Origin: JAUIET01 sp039111475
GTDB taxonomy: Bacteria > Pseudomonadota > Gammaproteobacteria > Pseudomonadales > JAUIET01
DNA: 64,000 nucleotides
Reading direction: 5' to 3'
Assembly: GCA_039111475.1 (NCBI GenBank)
Contig: JBCCIP010000020.1
Coordinates: forward strand, 33,168-97,167
Shown here: positions 46,393 to 56,110 of the stretch, piece by piece
How positions within the stretch are numbered: the first letter of the stretch is position 1
Layout: each line of letters starts with the position of its first letter
Translations under genes and position numbers: made by a program
Notes under the pieces: model-generated
The model's database searches: none
What the model was told of the DNA's origin: nothing
The model's input: the letters and a program-made list of their open reading frames with translations, nothing else

Positions 46393-49300
46393 CTACTGAC
46401 AATCCATTTCATCCAAGACTCGAAATTCGACTCGTCTATTCTCGGCACGCCCTTCGGCCGTGTCGTTGCTAGCTACTGGTCTTGATTCGCCATAGCCTGC
46501 GGAGCTGATCTGTTCTGCATTCACGCCTCTGTACACCATGTATCGTCGTACAGTCTCAGCTCGTCTTTTGGACAAATCGTCATTGGTTTCTTCTGAGCCT
46601 TGAGAATCTGTATGCGCCTGTATTTCAACAGCCGTATTGGGCGCGCGTTTCAGCGCTTCTGCAAAAGGCTGTAATGCCTGCTGCCCTGCCTGAGACAAAG
46701 CCGCCGAACCGCTAGCGAAGTTAACACCGGGCACAACACCACTAAACTGATCGCAAGACAGTTTCGCCACGCGTTCCAAAGCGGTAGCTGAGTTGGTTTC
46801 GCGCGGTTGTGGAATCGGAGCGGGAGGAATTGCCGGTGCAGCCACCTCTCCTCTTTCCGGCGGGGCGATCAGTGAAGGGCGCTTGGGCCGCTCACCACCA
46901 AAGTAACGGTTGATGGATGCCGCGGCGTACCAGGCATCGGTATCGTAGCGATCGACATCCAGGCGAATAAACCATGGAGAGCCTGGCGAGTGAAAGTGCG
47001 CTCCAACGCCAATGGCGAGTTGCGCATCAGTAACTTCATCAAAGCGCACGGTACCTCCATCGTCTTCTGCTTTATTGTTAATCGCGGCCACGCCAGCCTT
47101 GGCGTAGACGTTCCACCATGACTGCGGTTTTCGCAATAAATAGCCAGCCATTAATGAAGGCACCTGATAACTAATGGCCGCATCAGGAAACGCCCTATCA
47201 AGCACGGGCACTCGGTTACCCAGCCCCGCTTCGCCAATGTCAGCGTATTTCAATTCAGCGAACCAATGCGGCTTAAAATGCCAGCCAACCATGATCTCCC
47301 AGCCATCAGAGGCATCATCATCTGTGCTCCAGCCATTCGACTCGCGCTCAGGCTCAACGTGCGATGCACCGTAGCCAATACCCGCATACCAGCAGTCTCT
47401 AAAAGTATGAGCGTCTTCATTTTCCAGACCGCAATCGGTTTTGCCTGCCGCTTTACTGCTCGGTGCAACTGTTAGCAAACAAAGAGCAAGCATGCCGAGC
47501 AATGAACCTAAGCCGGCAGCGCCACCGCCACCATCTATTGAGGTAATCAACTCGCCGTCAGTGTCTGCCTGCAAGCGATCAGGAATGCCGTCGTTATTGA
47601 AATCGCCCCCGTCTGCACTTTCAAGCGCATCGCTGAACCCATCGTTATCACTGTCGGTGTCGCGAAAGTCGGCTAGACCATCGGCATCAGTGTCTACGGG
47701 CATGACAGGATCAGCACCGGCTTCCACAGCGTCTGGAATTCCATCGTTGTCACTGTCGGTGTCCATGTCGTCGTTGTTGCCATCAGCATCGGTATCTTCA
47801 CCCATCTCTATAGAGTCAGGAATACCATCGGAATCCGAATCTGCATTGGGATCTGGACCGGGACCGGGTCCAGGTCCACTGTCAATATCATCGCCTGCAT
47901 TACCGGACGTGGGATCAGTTCCGTTGTTTAACACTTCTATTCCATCGGCCACACCGCCGTCATCCGTATCCGTGTCCAACGGGTCAGTTGAACCAAACCC
48001 GTTTAGCGGACCGCTACCGGCAAGCTCTGTGCCATCATTAAGGCCATCACCATCCGTGTCGGGGTTGTTGGGATCGGACTCACCAGTGCCCGCACTATTG
48101 CTGCCACCGATCGTGTTGACAGTCGCACCATCACCGTTTGCATCCTCTTCGCCGTCTTGCAAGCCATCATCGTCGCTATCGGGATCACTTGGATCAGTGA
48201 TTGACCCAGGATCAGCGTCAATCATAAACGAAGGTGACGTTGGATCAGTTCCAGTAAATGGTGTGGCGTTATTATCGCTGTTACCCGCTGCAACAGCGGC
48301 AATGACACCTTGCTCCAAACCGTCCGACAGGCCGTCATTATCTGTATCAGGATTCAGAGCATCAGTTTCGTCACCTGTGAACGGCAGGCCGTCGCCACCG
48401 AGTTGTTCTGCGCCGTCGGCAAGCCCGTCATCGTCGCTGTCTGCATCCAGAGGCGAATTATCACCTGCATCCAGCGAATCATCATGACCAATTTCATCGC
48501 CGTCTTCTATACCGTCATTATCTGTATCCGGGTCGGCAGGGTCGGTACCAAGGACCATTTCTTGTGCATCGCTGATGCCGTCGTCATCGCTGTCAACACC
48601 TACATCGTCCGCACCCATTCCCAAGGTTGGATCCGTGCCATTGGCCAGCACTTCGGTGCCGTCTTGTATTCCACCATCATCAGTATCTGTATCAAGCGGA
48701 TCAGTAGCACCCGGTACCGCCAACGGTCCAGTCCCATTCGACTCCTGACCATCCAGCAGGCCATCACCGTCGGTATCGGGGTTGCGTGGATTGGTTTCAC
48801 CGCTGCCCATAGTGCCGGTGCCACCGATTGTATTTGCTGTTGCACCGTCGCTGTTGGCATCTTCTGCGCCATCTAACAATCCGTCTGCATCAGTGTCTGA
48901 GTTGCTCGGGTCTGTAGTGCTTATAGGGTCTGTATCAATAATGAAATTTGCTGAACCAGTATTTGTGCCGGTAAACGGTATGCCTGTTCCAGTGCTTGTA
49001 CCTCCAAGCACAGGCGTGGTAACACCGGCTTCAGTACCATCGTTCAAACCATCGGCATCTGAGTCCGGATCCAGCGGGTCAGTCGCATCACCACCACCGC
49101 TCATGCCGTCCTCTCCTAACACTTCTGCACCATCACTAAGGCCATCGTCGTCAGTATCTGCGTCTAAGGGATCACTATCACCTGCATCCAGGTTGCCATC
49201 ATTGCCCACTTCCGTTCCATCATCTATGCCGTCATCGTCAGTATCAGCATCGTTGGGGTCTGTTCCCAACGTCATTTCCTGAGCAACACTGAGGCCGTCA

Positions 49301-51033
49301 CCATCGCTGTCGGCACCGGTATCATCGCCGCCATTACCGACTGTAGGATCAGTTGAATCAGCCCGCACCTCAGTGCCATCCCGGCTGCCACCATCGTCAG
49401 TATCAGTGTCCAATGGATCAGTAGCGCCAATACCAGTCAAGGGTCCGTTGGCGTTCGTTTCGTCACCATCGGTCAAGCCGTCATTATCGGTATCGGGGTT
49501 ATTGGGGTCGGTTTCACCTGAGCCCATGGTGCCTGTGACACCGATTACATTTTCGGTGGCCCCGTCCTGATTCGCATCTTCAACGCCATCATTCAAGCCG
49601 TCTGCATCTGTATCAACCATGGTAGGATCGGTTGTGCTGTCCGGGTCCGCATCACCGGCGAAAGTGCCTGCTGTGCCAGCAAAAGCAATGCCACTGCCAT
49701 CTGACGTTGCCGCCGTAACGCCGGGCGCTGAAACGCCCGCTTCAATACCGTCGCCAATCATGTCGCCGTCTGTATCGCCATTAAGCGGGTCAGTTTGACC
49801 CAGGCCAACCAACAACCCGGTGCCATTAACCTCGTCGCCGTCGTTCAAACCGTCATCATCACTGTCAGCATCAAGGGGATCGGTCTCACCCGCATCCAAT
49901 GACGTGTCACCACCCAGCTCATCAAAGTCGCTAAGACCGTCATTGTCACTATCGGCGTCATTCGGATCCGTGCCGGCCACTGCTTCGTCCGCATTACTCA
50001 GCCCGTCGCCGTCATCGTCCGTCGCATTCAACATATCCAGCTCTGCAATCGCCGCCGCACTTGCTATTACGGCTCCGGACGCTGCGTAGATATCTGCACC
50101 ACCAGAACGCAAGCCTTCGTCGTCATCTGTGTCCAGCGGAAAATCACTCAGTCCAACCAAGTCGCTCGCGTCAGTGACATCATCGGGAAAAATAGAGATT
50201 CCGAAGTAAGTCTGCCCAGGTACCAGGCCCAGGTCTGCACCCCAGCTAACCATGGTTCCGCCGGGGGCTTCAGTCGAAGAACCTACATTCGCGGCGTTCT
50301 GCCCGCTGAATACTTGCGCAGGAGCACTCAGTACTGAGCCCTCAGCCAGAAATCCATATTCCTGGTCAGCCGCTGCTTCAGTCATATCTGCATTGCTGAT
50401 AGCAACCAAAGAGCCGTAGCTGGCTGGATTGCCTGTGCCATCAACGCTGAGAATGGCGGCTATCTGAGCTCCGTTATTGGCCTGCTTCTCAATCAGCAAG
50501 TGCCCACCCTGATCTATCAATCCGATTGTAGTGGGTACCGTTAACCCATCGGAGCTAACGTAGTCGACGCGCTCTATGTTGCCTGCAAACTGAGCTGTGT
50601 CCGCGGTGTTTTTGAAAACGTCCAAAATGCCCCGGTTCAAGAAGCGGCCCGTGAGAATTGAGTCGTAGGAGAACTGACCTGCCTCAAAAGGGTACGAGGC
50701 CTGATAATCCAACAAACTGGGCGCATTACTTAATTCAGCGAAGAACTTTGTCCGCACACCACTGACTAAAGTGTTGTCTAAAACACGAACCTGAACGCCG
50801 AAATCTCTATACACCAATACCTCAAGACCGCTGTTCAACGTGGCACCTGTGAGAACGATATTAAGCCCACTGCCGAAGGTATAATCATCAGCACCGATGG
50901 AGTAATTGAATGGTGTGGCAGGTTCGGTAACACTGCTTAAAATAGTCGTGCTATCCAGCGCTGCGGATGGCAGACTGATAACAGCGGCCAGTATGCCGGC
51001 CCCAATACTTTGGTGCAGAGTACGGTGAAGCAT
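46393..51033 (-). CDS. OmpA-family surface protein with thrombospondin type 3 repeats
   Basis: About 1,546 residues. The ATG at 51033 has TGGGA seven bases upstream; a GTG at 51045 is a weaker alternative. A signal peptide ends near LPSAALDS. Residues about 30-330 form an unrecognised beta-rich domain. About 340-1,050 are calcium-binding thrombospondin type 3 repeats (DTDGDGL.DG type) in three 239-residue copies. More repeats and a Gly/Pro spacer (GPGPGPGPDP) follow. Near 1,167-1,190 a GGGGAAGLGSLLGMLALCLL segment resembles a GlyGly-CTERM or signal-like hydrophobic tail. It is followed by an eight-strand-sized outer-membrane barrel (DCWYAGIGYGASHVE onward) and a C-terminal OmpA domain with HTDSQG and LSKRRAETVR, which keeps the peptidoglycan-binding Asp and Arg. 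It probably links outer membrane and cell wall while displaying a calcium-stiffened stalk. The topology around residue 1,170 is uncertain. Confidence 0.88.
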   Translation of the reverse strand: MLHRTLHQSIGAGILAAVISLPSAALDSTTILSSVTEPATPFNYSIGADDYTFGSGLNIVLTGATLNSGLEVLVYRDFGVQVRVLDNTLVSGVRTKFFAELSNAPSLLDYQASYPFEAGQFSYDSILTGRFLNRGILDVFKNTADTAQFAGNIERVDYVSSDGLTVPTTIGLIDQGGHLLIEKQANNGAQIAAILSVDGTGNPASYGSLVAISNADMTEAAADQEYGFLAEGSVLSAPAQVFSGQNAANVGSSTEAPGGTMVSWGADLGLVPGQTYFGISIFPDDVTDASDLVGLSDFPLDTDDDEGLRSGGADIYAASGAVIASAAAIAELDMLNATDDDGDGLSNADEAVAGTDPNDADSDNDGLSDFDELGGDTSLDAGETDPLDADSDDDGLNDGDEVNGTGLLVGLGQTDPLNGDTDGDMIGDGIEAGVSAPGVTAATSDGSGIAFAGTAGTFAGDADPDSTTDPTMVDTDADGLNDGVEDANQDGATENVIGVTGTMGSGETDPNNPDTDNDGLTDGDETNANGPLTGIGATDPLDTDTDDGGSRDGTEVRADSTDPTVGNGGDDTGADSDGDGLSVAQEMTLGTDPNDADTDDDGIDDGTEVGNDGNLDAGDSDPLDADTDDDGLSDGAEVLGEDGMSGGGDATDPLDPDSDADGLNDGTEAGVTTPVLGGTSTGTGIPFTGTNTGSANFIIDTDPISTTDPSNSDTDADGLLDGAEDANSDGATANTIGGTGTMGSGETNPRNPDTDGDGLLDGQESNGTGPLAVPGATDPLDTDTDDGGIQDGTEVLANGTDPTLGMGADDVGVDSDDDGISDAQEMVLGTDPADPDTDNDGIEDGDEIGHDDSLDAGDNSPLDADSDDDGLADGAEQLGGDGLPFTGDETDALNPDTDNDGLSDGLEQGVIAAVAAGNSDNNATPFTGTDPTSPSFMIDADPGSITDPSDPDSDDDGLQDGEEDANGDGATVNTIGGSNSAGTGESDPNNPDTDGDGLNDGTELAGSGPLNGFGSTDPLDTDTDDGGVADGIEVLNNGTDPTSGNAGDDIDSGPGPGPGPDPNADSDSDGIPDSIEMGEDTDADGNNDDMDTDSDNDGIPDAVEAGADPVMPVDTDADGLADFRDTDSDNDGFSDALESADGGDFNNDGIPDRLQADTDGELITSIDGGGGAAGLGSLLGMLALCLLTVAPSSKAAGKTDCGLENEDAHTFRDCWYAGIGYGASHVEPERESNGWSTDDDASDGWEIMVGWHFKPHWFAELKYADIGEAGLGNRVPVLDRAFPDAAISYQVPSLMAGYLLRKPQSWWNVYAKAGVAAINNKAEDDGGTVRFDEVTDAQLAIGVGAHFHSPGSPWFIRLDVDRYDTDAWYAAASINRYFGGERPKRPSLIAPPERGEVAAPAIPPAPIPQPRETNSATALERVAKLSCDQFSGVVPGVNFASGSAALSQAGQQALQPFAEALKRAPNTAVEIQAHTDSQGSEETNDDLSKRRAETVRRYMVYRGVNAEQISSAGYGESRPVASNDTAEGRAENRRVEFRVLDEMDCQ
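47890..50040 (-). repeat. Three exact-length 717-bp copies of a thrombospondin type 3 block
   Basis: Two landmarks recur at exactly 717 bp: the DTDTDDGG segment at 47953, 48670 and 49387, and the DAN.DGAT.N.IGG segment at 48103, 48820 and 49537. Each copy encodes 239 residues. Copies differ in many bases, but the measured spacing shows no insertion or deletion. The edges are approximate. Confidence 0.85.
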
Positions 51034-51160
51034 AGTTAATCCCACGGAGAAAACTCTTATCGTTGCCTAATCCTTGCCTTCGCCGATAATCCGCGCAAGG
51101 AAATAGGAACAGTATAGGCGCCGATTTACAATAGTTTACAAACTAGGAAGTAATGCCAAA

Positions 51161-52183
51161 GTGAAGCACTTTGAGTTTTGGAACCCTCGATTATTTGAGT
51201 CGCCCTACTACGTTTACCTGGCGTGCTTGTGCCTCAAGCATGGCCTGGCGCCGCAACACCTGGCAAAGGCAAACTACGCTCTTGACCATGGTGAAATCGG
51301 CATTGGTTCAAAGCTCGCCACGCAGTTGGCGTTTGATCAGACGCGATTTCTTCCGTCTGAGCTGATATCAGAAAGTAGTTCGGAGCAAGAAAAGATCGCG
51401 CAACTGGAGGCTTTTGCCGAGCGCCATGCGTTCCCTATTATTCTAAAACCGGATATGGGTTGTGTTGGCAAAGGCGTCACAAAAATAAAAAGCACAGGCC
51501 ATATTCGCCACATCGTGAACTCATTAAGCACTGACTATATCGTTCAGCAATTCACCCCTAACAACGTTGAGTTTGGTGTTTTCTTTGTTCGTCATAGTGG
51601 GCGCGGCAGGATCACTGGCATAAACGGAAAAGAGTTTCCGGCGGTTGTTGGCGATAGTGAGCGCTCACTTCAGGAGCTCGCAGAAGCACATCCGCGGTTC
51701 ACCGCGCATTGGGATCTTTTCTTGCAATATCTCGATACAAACTATGTGCCTGCCAGAGGTGAGCCGTTTCAACTGTCCTTCATTGGCTCTCATACTATGG
51801 GTTGCAAATTCACCAACGACTTGCATTTGCTAAGCCCACAATTGGAAACGGAGATATGCAAATTAGCCGACAGCCAACCAGGTTTTAACTTCGGACGTCT
51901 GGACGTGAAATCTCCCAGTGTTGAAGCCTTTCAGCGGGGTGAATTTGTGGTCATTGAAGTTAATGGTGTGGCCTCACTGCCCACCAATATGTTCGATCCG
52001 CAGCATTCCTTGCTGCAGGGCTACCGTATATTCTTTGAACACGCGAGGCATCTGGTGAAGGCCGCAGTCGAGCAGCGCCACCAACCCATGCCACTACTAT
52101 CGGGTCGCGAGATTCTGCGTAAAGTGCAAGCCAGTCAGCAGGCTTTGAATGAAGCGCATGACAAAAGTCTGGCCCGGGCTTGA
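51161..52183 (+). CDS. ATP-grasp family protein of unknown substrate
   Basis: 340 residues with the ATP-grasp fold. IILKPDMGCVGKGVTKI is the glycine-rich nucleotide loop (near 105-120). YIVQQFTPNNVEFGVFF is the next strand pair. FVVIEVNGVASLPTN (near 268) contains the metal-binding Glu-Asn. The layout resembles D-Ala-D-Ala ligase-like or peptide-forming ligases, but I cannot name the acceptor. The start is a GTG at 51161 with AGGA 11 bases upstream; no in-frame ATG is near. It is divergent from the OmpA/TSP3 gene and convergent with the DUF1214 gene, so context does not point to a pathway. Confidence 0.75.
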   Translation: MKHFEFWNPRLFESPYYVYLACLCLKHGLAPQHLAKANYALDHGEIGIGSKLATQLAFDQTRFLPSELISESSSEQEKIAQLEAFAERHAFPIILKPDMGCVGKGVTKIKSTGHIRHIVNSLSTDYIVQQFTPNNVEFGVFFVRHSGRGRITGINGKEFPAVVGDSERSLQELAEAHPRFTAHWDLFLQYLDTNYVPARGEPFQLSFIGSHTMGCKFTNDLHLLSPQLETEICKLADSQPGFNFGRLDVKSPSVEAFQRGEFVVIEVNGVASLPTNMFDPQHSLLQGYRIFFEHARHLVKAAVEQRHQPMPLLSGREILRKVQASQQALNEAHDKSLARA

Positions 52184-52202
52184 AGCAGTACCACTTCGTG
52201 AA

Positions 52203-53303
52203 TCAAAGATCAGCTCGCTTCATTACCTTGGCGTTTAACAGCGGATATTCTGCTGCGCCAATCCAGCGCCAGCACATAGTGCCGCACTCATGCCCGCAGG
52301 TTTCTATCCAGTTTGGCAGGCCAGGATCGGTATGCGAGACAACAACGCGAACACTGCCGTCCTCATTGTAGTGCGCAGTGTGTTTGTTCACGTGAATCCG
52401 GTGATATCGATAATCCAGTGACTCCATCCACCAATTGTTCAGCTGGAAGTTCCAGGTTTGGCATTCTGGGATCACAGGCGCGTCAATCACGAATACCTCA
52501 TCAGCGGCCAGCTTCCAAGCACTATGGAAATAGAAAATATTCGGGTCACCACCAATAGACTGACAGTACTCTTGATCAGCCGGTGGCATTTCGTTTTCTA
52601 TCGGCAGAAAACTCTCAGACCAATTCTCAAACAATTGTGCGGAGCCATTTACGAACATCGTGGCACGCTGCAAGGCATGTACCAATTTTTCTGGCGTTAG
52701 TGGCATTGGTCGCTCATCGGCTGCACCTATGCGTTCGATCTTGAGTTCAGCACGCTGTTCGTTTATCCGATCCTGAAACGTCTGCCTGACGTTAATCGAG
52801 TTAGTCTCAGGCCCCATCTGCAGCCAATTGCCGGCATGTTCACGCTGGCTGATCAGTACTTCAAACGAGCCGTCTTCGTTGATGTCCATATCTCTGGCAT
52901 CAAGATAGCCTGTGGTTTCCATGGTGCCACCCGAGGCGTACTTGTTGATCACTGCACCAAAACCCAGGTAGTCCACCGTTCCTCGAGTACCGAATAAACG
53001 ATAGTCGTATTGCGGATTAACAGAGCAACTCTCGTAACGATTGTCAGGATTATCCGCACCCAGCTTAATTGTCTCATGAGCACCGCAGCGCAATACCGGG
53101 TAGGCTGAGTCACCAAATTCCAGAAAACTCTCCAGACCACCACGCAGCAGCCGCGTCAAATAACGATAACCCTCCGCCTGATTAAACGCATCATGTGGCG
53201 CTTTCTCGCTTCGAATAATATTCCCAGCCGCTTTCAGAGAATCACAAAACTCATCCCATGCCGAACCATCAAGTACTTTTTGCTCTGCAGATTTGTCGTT
53301 CAT
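52203..53303 (-). CDS. DUF1214-type protein
   Basis: 366-residue protein. The C-terminal half carries the pattern of the DUF1214 family: NFQLNNWWMESLDYRYHRIH, then SVRVVVSHTDPGLPNWIETC and CWRW. No signal peptide or membrane helix is seen, so it is probably cytoplasmic. DUF1214 proteins have no settled biochemical role. The gene lies 56 bp after a sulfotransferase gene in the same direction and probably shares its operon. Divergent from that is a KstD-like flavoprotein, a grouping that suggests metabolism of a steroid-like, aromatic or lipid substrate; this is inference. The start at 53303 lies just after an AGGAGA motif. Confidence 0.75.
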   Translation of the reverse strand: MNDKSAEQKVLDGSAWDEFCDSLKAAGNIIRSEKAPHDAFNQAEGYRYLTRLLRGGLESFLEFGDSAYPVLRCGAHETIKLGADNPDNRYESCSVNPQYDYRLFGTRGTVDYLGFGAVINKYASGGTMETTGYLDARDMDINEDGSFEVLISQREHAGNWLQMGPETNSINVRQTFQDRINEQRAELKIERIGAADERPMPLTPEKLVHALQRATMFVNGSAQLFENWSESFLPIENEMPPADQEYCQSIGGDPNIFYFHSAWKLAADEVFVIDAPVIPECQTWNFQLNNWWMESLDYRYHRIHVNKHTAHYNEDGSVRVVVSHTDPGLPNWIETCGHECGTMCWRWIGAAEYPLLNAKVMKRADL

Positions 53304-53359
53304 TTATTTTCTCCTGAATGTATTGAGTAAGCCGTATATCAGTTGCCTAAATTGCTGCG

Positions 53360-54511
53360 TTACTCCATGGCTACGTGATATCGCTGTACATAGCCTGCAA
53401 AAAGCGATTCTACATCGGCCCTGGTGACACCGTAGTCCTCCAGGCGATATTCGTGCTTGCCATACCGACCTTTGGGATTGTTTTCAAGCCAATTGTTCAT
53501 TGATACGCGGCCTTGCTCGCTAATGCTGGTATTTGCTGCAGAGTAAATTCTTTCCAAATCAGGCCATGGGTTATTCACAAAATCATCGTGATAGACATCA
53601 AGAAACTGGCCCTGGTGCTTGGACTCCATTTCCGCGCGTGCGGATTCAAACTCCTCACTGTAAATGCGCATCATCTCCATCCAATCACGACCAATCACCT
53701 TACGATCGATATGATCGGAATTGCCGCTGCGTACTACCTCATTAAAACTAAATCCCGAAGCAACAATGGTCATCGGTGCGCGATGCGTTTGTACGACGAT
53801 CGCATCCGGATGATTACTGAGAATCGCACGTACGCCCAATTGATGGAGCGGCGTTTTCATCACCCAACGCCCTGGTTTTTTAAACTGCAGCAATTGCATC
53901 TGCTTCTTGTGGTAGGCGTAAAGAGGTTCAAAGTTTTGCTGGTACACCCAATTTGTATAGCTGGGAATGTTATAGCTGGACGTGAACTCCACTGAGACCA
54001 GCGTTTGATTGAAAAACATGTGGCATTCATCCGGTGACTCAGCGTCCAGTAGATGGGTTTTTAAAAAGCCTGGCAGAAATTGCTCGGTCAGCTGAACACC
54101 TTGACGCGACTGTTCTATTCTTGGGTCCGTAGAGTAACTGGCGGTTTCTGCTGGCGGCACCAAATCGGCGCCCTCCCACAAGCGAATGGTACGGTTGGCC
54201 GAGTCTTCATTCATCATATGGTGAAGTGCGGTCGTGCCAGTGCGCGGCAAGCCCGCAATAAATATCGGTCGCTCGATTTTTTCGTTTAGTACCTCAGGAT
54301 TCTCGCGGATATACGCTTCTATCTTCAGACGATTCTTCAGAGCATTGGTAATTGAGGCTTGCGCTCGATACATGCCGATATCATTGAGCTTGGCTTCCTC
54401 ATTGAGTGCATGAACCAATCTATCTAGCGCATCAAGAACCTCATCGCCATTGAGATCGGTCAGCTCAGTGTCGGCACGCGACTGATTCAGCAAAGCCTGG
54501 GCATTAAGCAT
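53360..54511 (-). CDS. Sulfotransferase family protein
   Basis: 383-residue enzyme with the 5' PAPS-binding loop in FIAGLPRTGTTALHHMM (near residue 85-101). A typical 3' phosphate region follows (VVQTHRAPMTIVASGFSF). Family members transfer sulfate from PAPS, but many bacterial 'sulfotransferase' annotations of this subgroup have unknown substrates. No signal peptide is seen. It is first in a probable two-gene operon with the DUF1214 gene and divergent from the flavoprotein at 54,629. No clear ribosome site precedes the ATG at 54511. Confidence 0.85.
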   Translation of the reverse strand: MLNAQALLNQSRADTELTDLNGDEVLDALDRLVHALNEEAKLNDIGMYRAQASITNALKNRLKIEAYIRENPEVLNEKIERPIFIAGLPRTGTTALHHMMNEDSANRTIRLWEGADLVPPAETASYSTDPRIEQSRQGVQLTEQFLPGFLKTHLLDAESPDECHMFFNQTLVSVEFTSSYNIPSYTNWVYQQNFEPLYAYHKKQMQLLQFKKPGRWVMKTPLHQLGVRAILSNHPDAIVVQTHRAPMTIVASGFSFNEVVRSGNSDHIDRKVIGRDWMEMMRIYSEEFESARAEMESKHQGQFLDVYHDDFVNNPWPDLERIYSAANTSISEQGRVSMNNWLENNPKGRYGKHEYRLEDYGVTRADVESLFAGYVQRYHVAME

Positions 54512-54545
54512 TGTTTACAACTAATTGTCGGCCTGGGCATTGCAT

Positions 54546-54551
54546 TATACT
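54546..54551 (+). promoter_or_regulatory. Possible -10 box for the flavoprotein gene
   Basis: TATACT lies 78 bp before the flavoprotein start, with TTGTCG 15 bp upstream of it, a short spacer. In the leader, CCCAGC (54565-54570) and GCTGGG (54588-54593) could form a stem. The evidence is weak. Confidence 0.3.
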
Positions 54552-54628
54552 CACGCAATTCGGCCCCAGCGTTACCAAACTATTCATGCTGGGCTTGGGT
54601 GACTAAGCAAAATTTTTGGAGAAACTTT

Positions 54629-56110
54629 GTGAGTAAGGATCAAGCATCAGCCATACGCCCTGCAAGCAGTACCGACATAGACAACTGGGACTATGAGACA
54701 GATGTTGCGATTGTCGGATACGGCGGCGCGGGTAGCTGTGCTGCGATTGAGGCTTGCGATGCCGGTGCCGACGTTATGCTATTCGAAGCGAGCAGCGACA
54801 GTGGTGGTTCAACCGCCTTGTCCAGCGCGGAAATTTATATGGGCGGTAATGGCGGCACCCGTGTCCAGCAAGCCTGTGGATATGCCGATTCCAGCGACGA
54901 TATGTTTAATTTTCTGATGGCCTGCCAAGGCCCTCAAGCCGATGAACCGAAAATCAGAATGTACGTAGACAATAGTGTTGATCACTTCAACTGGCTGGTG
55001 GACAAAGGTATACCTTTCAAGGACAGCGAATATAAAGAGCGCGCGATTATGTCGCTTACTGATGATTGCCTGTTGTTCACAGGTAGCGAGAAGTCCTGGC
55101 CGTTCAAGGATATTGCCAAACCTTGCCCCAGGGGCCATAACCTTCATATAAAGGGCGATAATGGCGGCCCATTGTTCATGAAAATCATGAACGAAAATGT
55201 CAGCAAACGAAGTATCAACGTGCATTTTGAAACCCGCGCATTGCGACTAGTTACCGATGACAACGATGCGGTTGTTGGTGTCATTATTCGTCAGGACAAA
55301 AAAGAAAAAGCTGTACGCGCTCGCAAAGGCGTAGTGCTGTGTGCCGGTGGTTTCGTAATGAATGAAGCTATGCTGAAACGTTATGCCCCGTTCCTGTTAA
55401 AAGGCAATGCACCTACCGGTAACCCTGGAGACACAGGCAGTGGAATTTTGATGGGGCTGGGGGTAGGAGCCGCTGCAATTAATATGAACGAAGGCTTTGT
55501 CACGTTACCGTTTTACCCACCATCGAGCTTAACGTATGGGATTTTTGTCAATGATCGTGGCCAACGTTACATCAGTGAAGACTGTTATCACGGTCGCGTA
55601 GGCTATTACTCGCTTATCCAGGACAGCGAGCGCATATATCTGATATTCAGTGCAGAAGACTTTGAAAACTACCAGCAGGGCAACTACCTGGGAGCCGACA
55701 TTGCCGGTACTGGCGAAACCATTAAAGAATTGGAATCTGAACTGGAGTTACCCGCGGGCAGTCTTGGCGATACAGTCAACTTTTACAACAAGCACGCTGC
55801 CGTCGGTGAAGACCCTCAATTCAAGAAATCAAAAGAGTGGCTGAAACCGCTTGAGGCACCTTACGCAGCGCTGGATTGCACACCCGGCAGAGGCGTTTTT
55901 GTGCCAATGTTTACACTCGGTGGTTTGGATACGCTGCCCAGCGGCGAAGTTCTCACCGCCGATGGCAAGGTTATCCCGGGATTGTATGCAGCCGGTCGAA
56001 CAACCGCTGGCATGCCACGCAGAGCGCAAGGTTATGCTAGCGGCATGTCAGTGGGTGACGCAACTTTTTTTGGTCGATTGGCCGGTACTGCCGCCGCCAG
56101 CCGCGATTAG
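54629..56110 (+). CDS. FAD-dependent oxidoreductase, fumarate reductase/3-ketosteroid dehydrogenase-like
   Basis: About 493 residues of the FAD_binding_2 family. VAIVGYGGAGSCAAIEA near the N-terminus binds FAD, and SGGSTALSSAEIYMGG is the family's Ser/Gly-rich loop. The C-terminal GLYAAGRTTAGMPRRAQGYA closes the flavin site, as in KstD and FrdA-like enzymes. I prefer the GTG at 54629, with GGAG seven bases upstream; a GTG at 54599 would add ten residues without a ribosome site. The substrate could be a 3-ketosteroid, fumarate-like acid or another enoyl compound. Divergent sulfotransferase and DUF1214 genes may share the pathway. Its stop overlaps the convergent DUF3300 gene by 4 bp. Confidence 0.85.
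   Translation: MSKDQASAIRPASSTDIDNWDYETDVAIVGYGGAGSCAAIEACDAGADVMLFEASSDSGGSTALSSAEIYMGGNGGTRVQQACGYADSSDDMFNFLMACQGPQADEPKIRMYVDNSVDHFNWLVDKGIPFKDSEYKERAIMSLTDDCLLFTGSEKSWPFKDIAKPCPRGHNLHIKGDNGGPLFMKIMNENVSKRSINVHFETRALRLVTDDNDAVVGVIIRQDKKEKAVRARKGVVLCAGGFVMNEAMLKRYAPFLLKGNAPTGNPGDTGSGILMGLGVGAAAINMNEGFVTLPFYPPSSLTYGIFVNDRGQRYISEDCYHGRVGYYSLIQDSERIYLIFSAEDFENYQQGNYLGADIAGTGETIKELESELELPAGSLGDTVNFYNKHAAVGEDPQFKKSKEWLKPLEAPYAALDCTPGRGVFVPMFTLGGLDTLPSGEVLTADGKVIPGLYAAGRTTAGMPRRAQGYASGMSVGDATFFGRLAGTAAASRD

Noticed and set aside
47441..48487. Plus-strand open frame of 348 codons, Ser/Pro-rich
   Set aside because: It is antisense to the thrombospondin type 3 repeats; its length comes from the repeat's base composition.
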